Of a DNA stretch of 38,355 nt, positions 29,009-36,217 are shown piece after piece (position 1 is the stretch's first letter; each line of letters starts with the position of its first letter). This DNA comes from a virus. The position numbers and the translations under genes are program-made. The stretch spans positions 1-38,355 of the IMG/VR virus record IMGVR_UViG_3300021478_000013; one strand, 5' to 3'. The notes under the pieces were generated by a model. The model was not told where the DNA came from. It was given only the letters and a program-made list of their open reading frames with translations, and searched no databases.

Positions 29009-29203
29009 TTATTCCAAAGTATCAAAATATGTATTTACAAAATCAACTAAAATACTTTTTGGACTATCAAATTCCTTGCAAAGTTTACATGAAATGTATA
29101 AACAAGCTATTATTATACTAAAAGCTTCTTCGATTGTAATTTCTTCAGGTAAAACATTAGCAATAGCTTTTATATATTTATTATTATTTTTAGATTCCAT
29201 CAT
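29009..29203 (-). CDS. Small helical protein (64 aa)
   Basis: YIKAIANVLPEEITIEEAFS then IIIACLYISCKLCKEFDSPK and ILVDFVNTYFDTLE. Shares layout with the small proteins at 23280, 23789 and 30077: a Cys/Ile/Leu-rich helix, an acidic turn, and a short amphipathic helix. Its start overlaps the end of the 66-aa gene, and SD-like AGAGGAA precedes it. It ends convergent to the RusA gene. Confidence 0.5.
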   Translation of the reverse strand: MMESKNNNKYIKAIANVLPEEITIEEAFSIIIACLYISCKLCKEFDSPKSILVDFVNTYFDTLE

Positions 29204-29400
29204 TTCCTCTGTTTAAGTAACATTGTTCGTAATTGCTCAATCTCTTCCTGTTGTTTCAATATAATCTTTAACGCCTCATTAAGCTTTGCAAATTGTGCTT
29301 TATGGTTGCGCCTATTGCTATCCTGAATTAAAGCTAATTCCTTCCGAAATAAGCTCATTTCATCATTAGGCTCAAAAAAATCTAGTTGTACATTAAACAT
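29200..29400 (-). CDS. 66-aa coiled-coil protein
   Basis: MFNVQLDFFEPNDEMSLFRK then RRNHKAQFAKLNEALKIILK and QQEEIEQLRTMLLKQRK. A heptad-rich coiled coil in the last 40 residues. No family recognised. Part of the second minus-strand set with the 195-aa protein. Confidence 0.5.
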   Translation of the reverse strand: MFNVQLDFFEPNDEMSLFRKELALIQDSNRRNHKAQFAKLNEALKIILKQQEEIEQLRTMLLKQRK

Positions 29401-29405
29401 ATTTA

Positions 29406-29483
29406 TTAATTTAAATTATTTAATAAGAAATTGTTTACTAATTGTAGAGCACATGGATAATCATCTTTTTCAAGTGACATCAT
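29406..29483 (-). CDS. 25-aa ORF related to the small helical proteins
   Basis: MMSLEKDDYPCALQLVNNFL followed by LNNLN. The ATG overlaps the stop of the 195-aa gene (TAATG), and TAGG lies upstream. EKDDY followed by V-x-x-x-x-[DN]-F-[IL]-x-x-L matches the C-terminal third of the 87-aa protein at 23280 (EKDDYLIFIKQVAKTIDFIF). It may be a truncated family member. Confidence 0.35.
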   Translation of the reverse strand: MMSLEKDDYPCALQLVNNFLLNNLN

Positions 29484-30070
29484 TAACCTATAAACATTAA
29501 ATCATCTTTTTTAACCATCATATATTCATAATCACTCGGATTGAATGGTTTTGTAATAATATGCCACCCGTTTTTAGTTGGATATTCCATAATAATTAAT
29601 TCTGTATTACTTAATTGAAGTTTCGCATGTTTGTATTCTTCTTGACTATCGCAATCTATCAAAAAATTGCTTTGTATCCTCGCATTTGGATTCATTAAGC
29701 AACTAAAGAATCGGTTCTTTATGTCGCAATAGAATGATTTAAGCTCATGCATGTTTGAATAGTCAGTCTCTAATTGGCGTCTTTTAAACTCATGAATAGC
29801 TTTTGACATATCTCGTTCGTTAATAGATGAATAAATACGATACCCCTGATATGAAGTCTTTTGTAACTCGTGTAATTCACGTACGTGCGCTTTCCATTCT
29901 TGCATATCCCGTGAGATTCTTTTGATAGCTTTCCTTTGAGCATTTTCCTCCTCTCCATCTTTGTTTCTCCTTAACAAAATAATGCCACGCACTCCCTCGG
30001 TAAACATCTCTGGAATAGAATCAATGTCCTCAATTAATTTATTATTAATGAGTTTATTCATTTGTTTCAT
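29483..30070 (-). CDS. Unknown protein, faint AEP primase-polymerase-like motifs (195 aa)
   Basis: The N-terminal half is basic and helical (RIYSSINERDMSKAIHEFKR). The C-terminal half has NFLIDCDSQEEY (hydrophobic-D-x-D), then YPTKNGWHIITKPFNP (G-x-H) and KKDDLMFIG at the very end. In archaeo-eukaryotic primases motif I is hhhDhD, motif II s/G-x-H and motif III a late Asp. The order fits but the domain is much smaller than known primases, and no zinc finger or helicase follows. It could be a minimal primase-like or nucleotide-binding protein. Treat as uncertain. Confidence 0.35.
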   Translation of the reverse strand: MKQMNKLINNKLIEDIDSIPEMFTEGVRGIILLRRNKDGEEENAQRKAIKRISRDMQEWKAHVRELHELQKTSYQGYRIYSSINERDMSKAIHEFKRRQLETDYSNMHELKSFYCDIKNRFFSCLMNPNARIQSNFLIDCDSQEEYKHAKLQLSNTELIIMEYPTKNGWHIITKPFNPSDYEYMMVKKDDLMFIG

Positions 30071-30076
30071 ATCTCC

Positions 30077-30304
30077 TTATGATTCTAGATGTTCAATCAA
30101 TCTGCTTGTTACTTCTTCAATAAAAATATCTAATGCCGTATCATAATCATTTGTACAATAAGATGCCCGAATAAATTCACAAGTACATACAGACAATACA
30201 TTTAAAATTTCTTTAGTAAATTCAGGACCTTTTTTTTCTGTTTTACTATTCATTAATTTTAAAACTTCACCAGCAACTTCACCAATATCCATACCAATCC
30301 CCAT
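30077..30304 (-). CDS. Small helical protein (75 aa)
   Basis: MDIGEVAGEVLKLMNSKTEK then ILNVLSVCTCEFIRASYCTN and DYDTALDIFIEEVTSRLIEH. First gene of the second minus-strand early set. Layout like the proteins at 29009, 23280 and 23789. The start lies 103 bp from the small terminase gene, leaving a divergent promoter gap. No family recognised. Confidence 0.5.
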   Translation of the reverse strand: MGIGMDIGEVAGEVLKLMNSKTEKKGPEFTKEILNVLSVCTCEFIRASYCTNDYDTALDIFIEEVTSRLIEHLES

Positions 30305-30379
30305 AACTTTATAAATTTTATCCTAACATCATATCACACTAGACAAATATTCTACACTATGTTTTAAATAGAATTATAT

Positions 30380-30393
30380 ATTAAATATTTACT
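30380..30393 (+). promoter_or_regulatory. ATTAAATATTTACT motif before the terminase operon
   Basis: The same 14-mer is found upstream of the portal gene at 32401-32414. Here it lies 15 bp before the GTG of the small terminase. Its A/T-richness resembles an UP element or a phage-specific late promoter core; no matching -35 and -10 pair was found. Confidence 0.4.
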
Positions 30394-30407
30394 TATAAGG
30401 TGTCACA

Positions 30408-30935
30408 GTGCCAGCAGGACGTCCCCGAATTATTTCTTTACCACCAAATGAAACCATTAAATTGGGTCAAGAACTTGTCATCTGGGCAACAGAAAAAACA
30501 AGCGAAATTAGAACTTCTTTTTGTTTCTTTTATAATCTAAAAAAAGGAATAACATATAAAGAATGGAAAGAACTTAAACAAAAACAAGAATTTAGACCCT
30601 ATTATGAAAAAGCACGTGCAGCTCTAGCACAAAAACTTCATTCCCAGGCACTTGAAAAAGGTCTTTCACATCGCTATATTAGAATGTACGATCAAGAAAT
30701 GGCCGAAAATGAAAATCAAGATAAACAAGATGATCTTGATAGAGAACTCGAACAAAAGAAAAGATTGATTGATCATCAAGCATCAAAAGAAAATAAAAAT
30801 ATCTCTCCCATACAAGATCAAATAGATCAACGTCATGAAATCATGATGCTTAAATCCGAAATAACCAGGTTAAAAGCTAATGCCAACAAGCCAGAAACAG
30901 GATCAGAGTTTCACGGAAGCAACCCGTCGCTTTAA
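30408..30935 (+). CDS. terS: Terminase small subunit (putative)
   Basis: A 175-aa protein immediately before the large terminase, in the standard order. The N-terminal half has a helix-turn-helix-like part (SFCFFYNLKKGITYKEWKEL, then AALAQKLHSQALEKGLS), consistent with DNA recognition at pac or cos. The C-terminal half is a coiled coil (LDRELEQKKRLIDHQA...IMMLKSEITRLKANA) for oligomerisation. The GTG start is preceded by AAGGTG. It overlaps the large subunit by 56 bases, which suggests translational coupling. Small subunits are poorly conserved; this call relies on location and domain layout. Confidence 0.65.
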   Translation: MPAGRPRIISLPPNETIKLGQELVIWATEKTSEIRTSFCFFYNLKKGITYKEWKELKQKQEFRPYYEKARAALAQKLHSQALEKGLSHRYIRMYDQEMAENENQDKQDDLDRELEQKKRLIDHQASKENKNISPIQDQIDQRHEIMMLKSEITRLKANANKPETGSEFHGSNPSL

Positions 30936-32160
30936 TATATGGGTAGGATCTGTAAGCGCTGGTAAAACATATTCAAGCCTAGAAAGATTTATCTATGATC
31001 TAAAAAATGGTCCGCCAGGCGAAGCCATGATCATAGGTGTTAATAGAACTTCTATTCAAAGAAATATACTCACTCATCTATATACACAATTAGGTTTTCC
31101 TTGTCCTACAGAGAAATCACAAAAGGATGAAATATATGGACGTGTACTTTGGTTTGTCGGTGCTCCAGATGTTAGCAGTGTATCTACTATACAAGGAGCT
31201 ACGCTTGCGCTAGCTTATGTCGATGAAGCTACATGTTTACCAGAACCTTTTTGGAAGATGTTAGAATCACGTATGCGTGTGCCTGGCGCAAAGATATTAG
31301 CCACATGCAATCCTGAAGGTCCAGCCCATTGGCTTAAGAAAGATTATATCGATAATAAAGCATTAGATCTTGTTTGCTTTCAATTTAATCTTGAAGATAA
31401 CCCAACCCTTGATGAAGCCTATAAACAACAACTCAAAGCTTCCTATACTGGAATGTGGTATAAGCGCTATATATTAGGTGAATGGACTCTTGCAACAGGT
31501 GCCATATATGACACATACGATCATCTCAATGAATATGTTTTGGACTATCCTACCCCATCGTATTATATCGTTGGGATCGACTATGGCACTACAAATGCTA
31601 CAGCTGCCGTCCTTGTCGGTGTTACGCCAAATAAATGGCCACAATTGCACGTCGAAAAGGAATATTACTATGATAGTGCCAAAGCCGGACGTGCTAAAAC
31701 AGACGCTGAACTGGTCAAAGACATCAAAGATTTTATCGGTTATAAAAGTATATCGGCGATTTATCTTGATCCATCAGCAGCTTCCCTCAAGATTGCCCTT
31801 CGTCAATCAAATTTGCCGGTTCTTGATGCGATTAATGATGTTGTCCCAGGAATAAAGACAGTCGGTAAATTTATAGCAGGTAAGAATTTAGTTATACACA
31901 AATCATGTAGAACATTGATAGATCATATACAATCTTACGCCTGGTGTCCTAAAGCAGCAGATCGAGGCGAAGATAAACCTATTAAGAAAAACGATCACAT
32001 CACAGATGCCCTTAGATATAGTTGTCACACAGCTTTTCCTCAAGGAGAATTCGACTCACCAGATGAAAACCTTACTATAGATCAGATAAGGCGTAAAGTT
32101 TATGAAGAGAATGAAGGATATGGCTATATGAATCCTGGCATTGGTGGGGGATATTTTTAA
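30880..32160 (+). CDS. terL: Terminase large subunit
   Basis: A 426-aa packaging motor. ATPase: Walker A GSVSAGKT (residues 23-30), Walker B ALAYVDEA with D115 and E116, coupling motif ATCNPEG (141-147). Nuclease: GIDYGTTN (D234), IYLDPSAAS (D297) and KKNDHITDALRYS (D372/D376), the RNase H-like three-Asp set that cuts concatemers. The protein docks on the portal and pumps DNA into the prohead. Layout and motifs are of the PBSX/Terminase_6-like type. It follows the small subunit and precedes the portal, the usual order. Confidence 0.96.
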   Translation: MPTSQKQDQSFTEATRRFNIWVGSVSAGKTYSSLERFIYDLKNGPPGEAMIIGVNRTSIQRNILTHLYTQLGFPCPTEKSQKDEIYGRVLWFVGAPDVSSVSTIQGATLALAYVDEATCLPEPFWKMLESRMRVPGAKILATCNPEGPAHWLKKDYIDNKALDLVCFQFNLEDNPTLDEAYKQQLKASYTGMWYKRYILGEWTLATGAIYDTYDHLNEYVLDYPTPSYYIVGIDYGTTNATAAVLVGVTPNKWPQLHVEKEYYYDSAKAGRAKTDAELVKDIKDFIGYKSISAIYLDPSAASLKIALRQSNLPVLDAINDVVPGIKTVGKFIAGKNLVIHKSCRTLIDHIQSYAWCPKAADRGEDKPIKKNDHITDALRYSCHTAFPQGEFDSPDENLTIDQIRRKVYEENEGYGYMNPGIGGGYF

Positions 32161-32163
32161 AAA

Positions 32164-32388
32164 ATGCATGAAGAATGGACGAAAACAAGTCAATCACTTC
32201 CAGATGTCAAAGCAGGCAAATTTAGAGTAAAAAGACAAGATAATATTGAATTAGATGCTTTTTTCTATGCAGATGCTATGGCTTGGATAGCATATTATGG
32301 ACTAAAAACTTGTCATTGGTGGAATGCCACAGGAAATCATGAAAGACTAGACGATGTAATAGAATGGAAAACAATACCTAAGAATTAA
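32164..32388 (+). CDS. Small unknown protein (74 aa)
   Basis: MHEEWTKTSQSLPDVKAGKF then DAFFYADAMAWIAYYGLKTC and HWWNATGNHERLDDVIEWKT. Trp/His-rich. The start (WTKTSQSLPD) vaguely resembles DUF551-like proteins, but the THWMPLP end is absent. It begins 3 bp after the terminase stop without a clear site and lies between terminase and portal. No function known. Confidence 0.5.
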   Translation: MHEEWTKTSQSLPDVKAGKFRVKRQDNIELDAFFYADAMAWIAYYGLKTCHWWNATGNHERLDDVIEWKTIPKN

Positions 32389-32400
32389 AAATACATATGC

Positions 32401-32414
32401 ATTAAATATTTACT
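32401..32414 (+). promoter_or_regulatory. ATTAAATATTTACT motif before the portal gene
   Basis: Second copy of the 14-mer at 30380-30393. A related perfect palindrome ATTAAATATTTAAT follows at 32424-32437. Two nearby copies before the portal suggest a promoter or protein-binding site. Confidence 0.4.
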
Positions 32415-32452
32415 ATATGATAAATTAAATATTTAATTATGTTTGGTGATTC

Positions 32453-34474
32453 ATGGGATCGTATGATCGTGGTGGATATGTAAGAAATACTAGTGGCTAT
32501 ATTGATCCTATGGATGTTGGCGCAAAACATATGCGTCAACGAAAGGATGACTTCTATCAAGCCAACTATACCGGAAATTCAGCATTATGGGCTCAAGGAT
32601 ATATTGATAAAAGATTTAAAGTAGGTGATCAAAGTCTTTATTCTTGGGCTACAGGAAATAATTTTAATCAAAATGCTTATAGATACTTCTTCAACTTGAT
32701 TCGCAGACATATTAATATGATCTGTGGATATCAACGAAAGAATCGTAAATCTACAATTACATTACCTTTGCATGGGGATGAAGATGCTTTAGCAGATGAT
32801 TATAACATGGTTTTAAGATGGTGTGAAGATAGATCAGGATTTCAAGAATATCTTTCGCAAGTATTTGAGGGCTCATGTGATACTGGAATGACACTTCTAT
32901 ATATGTATCCTGATTATACTTTAGATCCTATTTCAGGCGATCTTTTTGATGATTCAGTTTCATATAATAATTTTCTAATTGATCAATACTATAGAAAGCA
33001 AGACTTAACAGATTGTAACGGGATATGGAGAAGACGTTGGACATCTAAAGAAGGGGCTAAAGCATTAGTACCAGGTTATTCAAAAGAAATAGATAAAATG
33101 AAACCTTCTGGTATGAAAGATGGGCGTTTTCCTGTTCAAGCAGAGCTTCAGAATGTAGCATTAAACAATCTATTTACATATGATGAATTCCTTTATAGAA
33201 CTACACGTGAAGCGACTATCATTATTGATCCTAAATCTGGTGAATCTGTTGAATGGGAAGATGATGAAGAAGATCAAGATGATATGATGGAACAAGTTCT
33301 TGCGCAACAGCCTTGGTTACAAGTTAAGAAAATGCAAGTGCCTACAGTTAGACTTTCAATTGCATTAGGAGATAAAGAAATATATGACGGACCTAACCTC
33401 CTTTCGATTGATTCCTACCCCTGTGTGCCTTCTTTATGTTATTATGAGCCTGATATTAGTAATTTTTCGTGGCGCTGTATGGGCGTCATCAGAAATCTCA
33501 GAGATCCTCAATTCTTATATAACATGCGCAAAGTTATTGAACTCGAAATACTCCAATCTCAAATTAACTCTGGGTGGATTTTTCCAATTGATGCAGTAAC
33601 AGATATAAAAGCGTTTAGGCAGTCGGGACAAGGATTTTTAGTGCCTTTAAAAGCTGGTCACTTACCAAATGAAGTGCAGAGAATAGAACCAGCAGCAATA
33701 CCACAATCATTACTTGAATTAAGCGCAAGTTTAAGCGAAGATATTACAAAAATATCAGGTGTGAATGAAGAATTACTCGGCGCAGCGACTGACGATAAGA
33801 GCGGTATACTCTCCATGCTGCGCCAAGGAGCAGGACTTACGACATTGCAAACTATCTTCGACAAGCTCGATTATACTCAGCGATTGTATGGGAAAATACG
33901 CCTACAAGCAATTCGGAAAAACTTCAGTAAGGGTAAAGTACGTAATATCCTTGGTCATGAAGCAGATTCAAGATTCTGGACAAGTCACAGCCAAAAGTAT
34001 TCCATTGCTGTCGAAGAGGGTAACTATTCAACTAGCCAAAGGCAAATGGAGCTCCAACAATTACTTCACTTTAAAGAATTGGGGATCGGTATCGCCGACA
34101 AATCAATCTTACGAGCAGCTTTTATCACAAACAAGCGAGAAGTTATTGCCGATATGGAAGAACAAAATCAACAACAACAACAAATGCAACAATCACAAGC
34201 ACAACAACAAGCCCAAGTAGATCAAAGTAAGATTATGGCTACAATGGCAAAAGCTCGTCTTGATATGGCTAAAGAACAAGAAAGCTATGCTAAAGTAGAA
34301 GATCTACATGCTGATTCTGATCATAAGCGTGCTCAAACAGAATTAGACCTTGTTAAATCTATGGTAGAACTTGAATCTTTAGATCTAGAAATGATTGGTA
34401 GATCTTATGAAATTGCTATGGCAATAAAAGGTCAAAATACACAAAATACAGAAAAAACAGCCCTGGCAGGCTAA
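32453..34474 (+). CDS. Portal protein (P22-like)
   Basis: A 673-aa protein of the length and composition of P22-type portals (about 700 aa). The N-terminal core has FNLIRRHINMICGYQRKNRK and EDALADDYNMVLRWCEDRSG, typical of this family. The C-terminal 130 residues are Gln-rich then a long charged helix (QQQQQMQQSQ; DMAKEQESYAKVEDLHADSD), like the barrel region of P22 portals that projects into the head. Twelve copies form the ring for DNA entry and exit, binding terminase from below and the adaptor (4834 gene) afterwards. Start follows GTGGTGATTC without a strong site. Confidence 0.87.
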   Translation: MGSYDRGGYVRNTSGYIDPMDVGAKHMRQRKDDFYQANYTGNSALWAQGYIDKRFKVGDQSLYSWATGNNFNQNAYRYFFNLIRRHINMICGYQRKNRKSTITLPLHGDEDALADDYNMVLRWCEDRSGFQEYLSQVFEGSCDTGMTLLYMYPDYTLDPISGDLFDDSVSYNNFLIDQYYRKQDLTDCNGIWRRRWTSKEGAKALVPGYSKEIDKMKPSGMKDGRFPVQAELQNVALNNLFTYDEFLYRTTREATIIIDPKSGESVEWEDDEEDQDDMMEQVLAQQPWLQVKKMQVPTVRLSIALGDKEIYDGPNLLSIDSYPCVPSLCYYEPDISNFSWRCMGVIRNLRDPQFLYNMRKVIELEILQSQINSGWIFPIDAVTDIKAFRQSGQGFLVPLKAGHLPNEVQRIEPAAIPQSLLELSASLSEDITKISGVNEELLGAATDDKSGILSMLRQGAGLTTLQTIFDKLDYTQRLYGKIRLQAIRKNFSKGKVRNILGHEADSRFWTSHSQKYSIAVEEGNYSTSQRQMELQQLLHFKELGIGIADKSILRAAFITNKREVIADMEEQNQQQQQMQQSQAQQQAQVDQSKIMATMAKARLDMAKEQESYAKVEDLHADSDHKRAQTELDLVKSMVELESLDLEMIGRSYEIAMAIKGQNTQNTEKTALAG

Positions 34475-34483
34475 GGAGTATAT

Positions 34484-34684
34484 ATGGCACATAGCAAAGA
34501 GGCTCATGCTAAAAAAAATGCAATGGGTCAATTTAATGAAGGTCATCATGAAAAGAAAATGGAACCATTATCTTATGCAGATGGTAAATATACATCTGGT
34601 GAAATGGAGAATCCAGAGCACCTAAAGAAATCTGTAGATATGTTAGCTGCTTATGCAAGAAAGCATAAAATGAACTATCCTTAA
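34484..34684 (+). CDS. 66-aa protein after portal
   Basis: MAHSKEAHAKKNAMGQFNEG then HHEKKMEPLSYADGKYTSGE and ENPEHLKKSVDMLAAYARKH. A small polar His/Lys-rich protein with a good AAGGAG site. Proteins of this kind often follow the portal in environmental podoviruses; function unknown. The structured leader of the next gene starts about 30 bp downstream. Confidence 0.5.
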   Translation: MAHSKEAHAKKNAMGQFNEGHHEKKMEPLSYADGKYTSGEMENPEHLKKSVDMLAAYARKHKMNYP

Positions 34685-34713
34685 TAATTTAAAAGGAAGC
34701 TAAACCGTAAATA

Positions 34714-34847
34714 TAGCTCGCTAGTCGGCAGCTAGAGGCAGCGTCGTAATAGGGATATCGCTAGCAGAGAATACCTAACGTAAAAGCTAGGGTTGGCCTG
34801 GATTTACCTAGACTAAAATAATCCAGGACGTATTTAAAGGATATATT
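34714..34847 (+). promoter_or_regulatory. Structured 5' leader, copy 2 of a two-copy element
   Basis: A TAGCT/AGCTA hairpin (34714-34734) surrounds TCGCTAG-TCGGC (34718-34729); ATACCT follows at 34771-34776; CCTGGATT (34797-34804) pairs perfectly with AATCCAGG (34820-34827); and CAGGACGTATT lies at 34824-34834, before AAAGGA and the ATG. The same blocks in the same order make up the capsid leader at 576-676. No known riboswitch or ribozyme motif was recognised. Confidence 0.5.
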
Positions 34848-35021
34848 ATGAAAGAATATTCATCGGCATTTTTTTATAAATCAGAAAATTATACTGGTCC
34901 TATTGCTATAAATATGCAAGTTTCAAAAGAATTTGATGCATATCATAAAAATTTAGTCATTCAGATAAATTTAAATAAAGAATTAATGGAGGATTATGAA
35001 AAAAAGACACCATGCACCTGA
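34848..35021 (+). CDS. 57-aa protein
   Basis: MKEYSSAFFYKSENYTGPIA then NMQVSKEFDAYHKNLVIQIN and LNKELMEDYEKKTPCT. A small alpha/beta protein just below the structured leader. AAAGGA precedes the ATG and it overlaps the next start by 26 bases. No family recognised; the leader suggests it is expressed like the capsid gene. Confidence 0.5.
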   Translation: MKEYSSAFFYKSENYTGPIAINMQVSKEFDAYHKNLVIQINLNKELMEDYEKKTPCT

Positions 35022-35214
35022 TTATTTAAAGAATAAAGATGCTGATGTAATTCCTAAAGGATGGGGATCATCCGAATCAAACAAACAATGGGAAATTGAT
35101 GTAGGTTCAAGCGTGTTTCCGAAATATGGTGATAATCCTAAAGATGCTTTTCTTGCAGGTAATGGTAGAGTAAGACCTCAACCACATAAAATGATAAATG
35201 AGACAGATCACTAA
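34996..35214 (+). CDS. 72-aa protein
   Basis: MKKRHHAPDYLKNKDADVIP then KGWGSSESNKQWEIDVGSSV and FPKYGDNPKDAFLAGNGRVR. Polar, with Gly/Pro/Asn turns, AGGAGG site. No family recognised; a minor head protein is possible. Its stop overlaps the next ATG (TAATG). Confidence 0.5.
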   Translation: MKKRHHAPDYLKNKDADVIPKGWGSSESNKQWEIDVGSSVFPKYGDNPKDAFLAGNGRVRPQPHKMINETDH

Positions 35215-35321
35215 TGGATATCACTCAAGAAATGAAAGATCAAGAAAAAATCATTGAATTATTAAAAGAAATTATTCAATTACTTAATTTAATACAAAGA
35301 AATACTTTTCCCGGTCATTAA
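35214..35321 (+). CDS. 35-aa coiled-coil ORF
   Basis: MDITQEMKDQEKIIELLKEI then IQLLNLIQRNTFPGH. One amphipathic Leu/Ile helix. ATG and stop overlap both neighbours (TAATG at each end), which argues for translation by coupling. Too short for most gene callers. Confidence 0.5.
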   Translation: MDITQEMKDQEKIIELLKEIIQLLNLIQRNTFPGH

Positions 35322-36055
35322 TGAAACTTAGAAAAAGAAAAACAGCCGGACAATTAGCCCATAAAGCAGCATCTGACACAACGAAATATAATGCTCTTGA
35401 AGTTGGTTACGCTATGACCGATGATGTCATGGAACAAATTCGTATATGTATAAATAACCATAATTCAATAATCGATGAGAATGAATATTGCATTGTCCGA
35501 GTTATTGCAGGAGATCCACTTATTTCTAATGCTAGACGATTTAAATATTATGCCTGGATGTATTTACCTAGTCCAAGACCTAATCAAGCGGTTTTTTTAT
35601 ATAATAAGACAAAGAATTCTATCCGAAGATTATGGGTATTGCCATCGGATGCGGTGATGGCTGAACTTCATGAGTTATCTCATGTTAATAAAAGATATCA
35701 AACTATGAAGATTTGGACGGATGCCTTCTATAAAACATGGAAGTTCATTCCATATAAGGGAATGGGTCAACATCTGACAAAAGGAGTTATTCAAACAAAA
35801 TATATTAATTTTAAAGGGGAATTGACTGATTCACCGGGTGAATTTGTCAATACTGATCCAACTAAGTTCTGGGAATTCATCAGACATATGCATGATATAG
35901 ACATGCTTTCAGAACATGAATATTTTCTAGCTCATCGCGAGGAACTTATCAAGGCAGGTTGTAAGATCCCTGATTCTAACTTTTCCGATGCCTTTGATTT
36001 TAGTAAAATCTCTGTCAAACAATTCGTAGACTCGCAAGATTCCATTATCGATTAA
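35321..36055 (+). CDS. Unknown protein of the head gene block (244 aa)
   Basis: MKLRKRKTAGQLAHKAASDT opens a basic N-terminus; the middle has IVRVIAGDPLISNARRFKYY, LPSDAVMAELHELSH and AFYKTWKFIPYKGMGQHLTK. No named family recognised, though similar proteins occur between portal and scaffold genes in environmental podoviruses. No protease catalytic set was identified. Its last 43 codons overlap antisense with the alpha-CTD-like gene. Confidence 0.6.
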   Translation: MKLRKRKTAGQLAHKAASDTTKYNALEVGYAMTDDVMEQIRICINNHNSIIDENEYCIVRVIAGDPLISNARRFKYYAWMYLPSPRPNQAVFLYNKTKNSIRRLWVLPSDAVMAELHELSHVNKRYQTMKIWTDAFYKTWKFIPYKGMGQHLTKGVIQTKYINFKGELTDSPGEFVNTDPTKFWEFIRHMHDIDMLSEHEYFLAHREELIKAGCKIPDSNFSDAFDFSKISVKQFVDSQDSIID

Positions 36056-36205
36056 GACTTTTTCAGTCTGTTTCTGAAGGCATAATACGCCAATTGGCAT
36101 ATCGCCAGTCATATAATGAACCATTTTTCTATAATTTTGTAGACTTTCAAGAAGTTTCTTGTTAATTTTTTTTATATCAGATTTTTTTAATTTTAAATCA
36201 CTCAT
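35927..36205 (-). CDS. RNA polymerase alpha-CTD-like protein, antisense to head genes
   Basis: A 92-aa protein. The C-terminal 57 residues (PIGVLCLQKQTEKVLIDNGI, RVYELFDRDFTKIKGIGKVR, IRDLTTCLDKFL) follow the alpha-CTD pattern: L-x-L-x-x-x-[ST]-x-x-x-L-x-x-x-G-I-x-T/R-V-x-E-L ... I-x-G-[IL]-G-x-x-x-x-x-x-[IL]. In host alpha this helix-hairpin-helix fold binds UP elements and activators. The first 30 residues are a Lys-rich linker (DLKLKKSDIKKINKKLLESL). It overlaps the end of the 244-aa gene by 129 bases antisense and begins 13 bp before the scaffold start in the opposite direction. AAAGG precedes the ATG. Confidence 0.65.
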   Translation of the reverse strand: MSDLKLKKSDIKKINKKLLESLQNYRKMVHYMTGDMPIGVLCLQKQTEKVLIDNGILRVYELFDRDFTKIKGIGKVRIRDLTTCLDKFLAMS

Positions 36206-36217
36206 GGAGAGCCTTTA

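Noticed and set aside
28981-29121. 46-aa plus-strand ORF after the RusA gene
   Set aside because: It is antisense to the 64-aa minus gene, has no ribosome-binding site, and shows no recognisable pattern.
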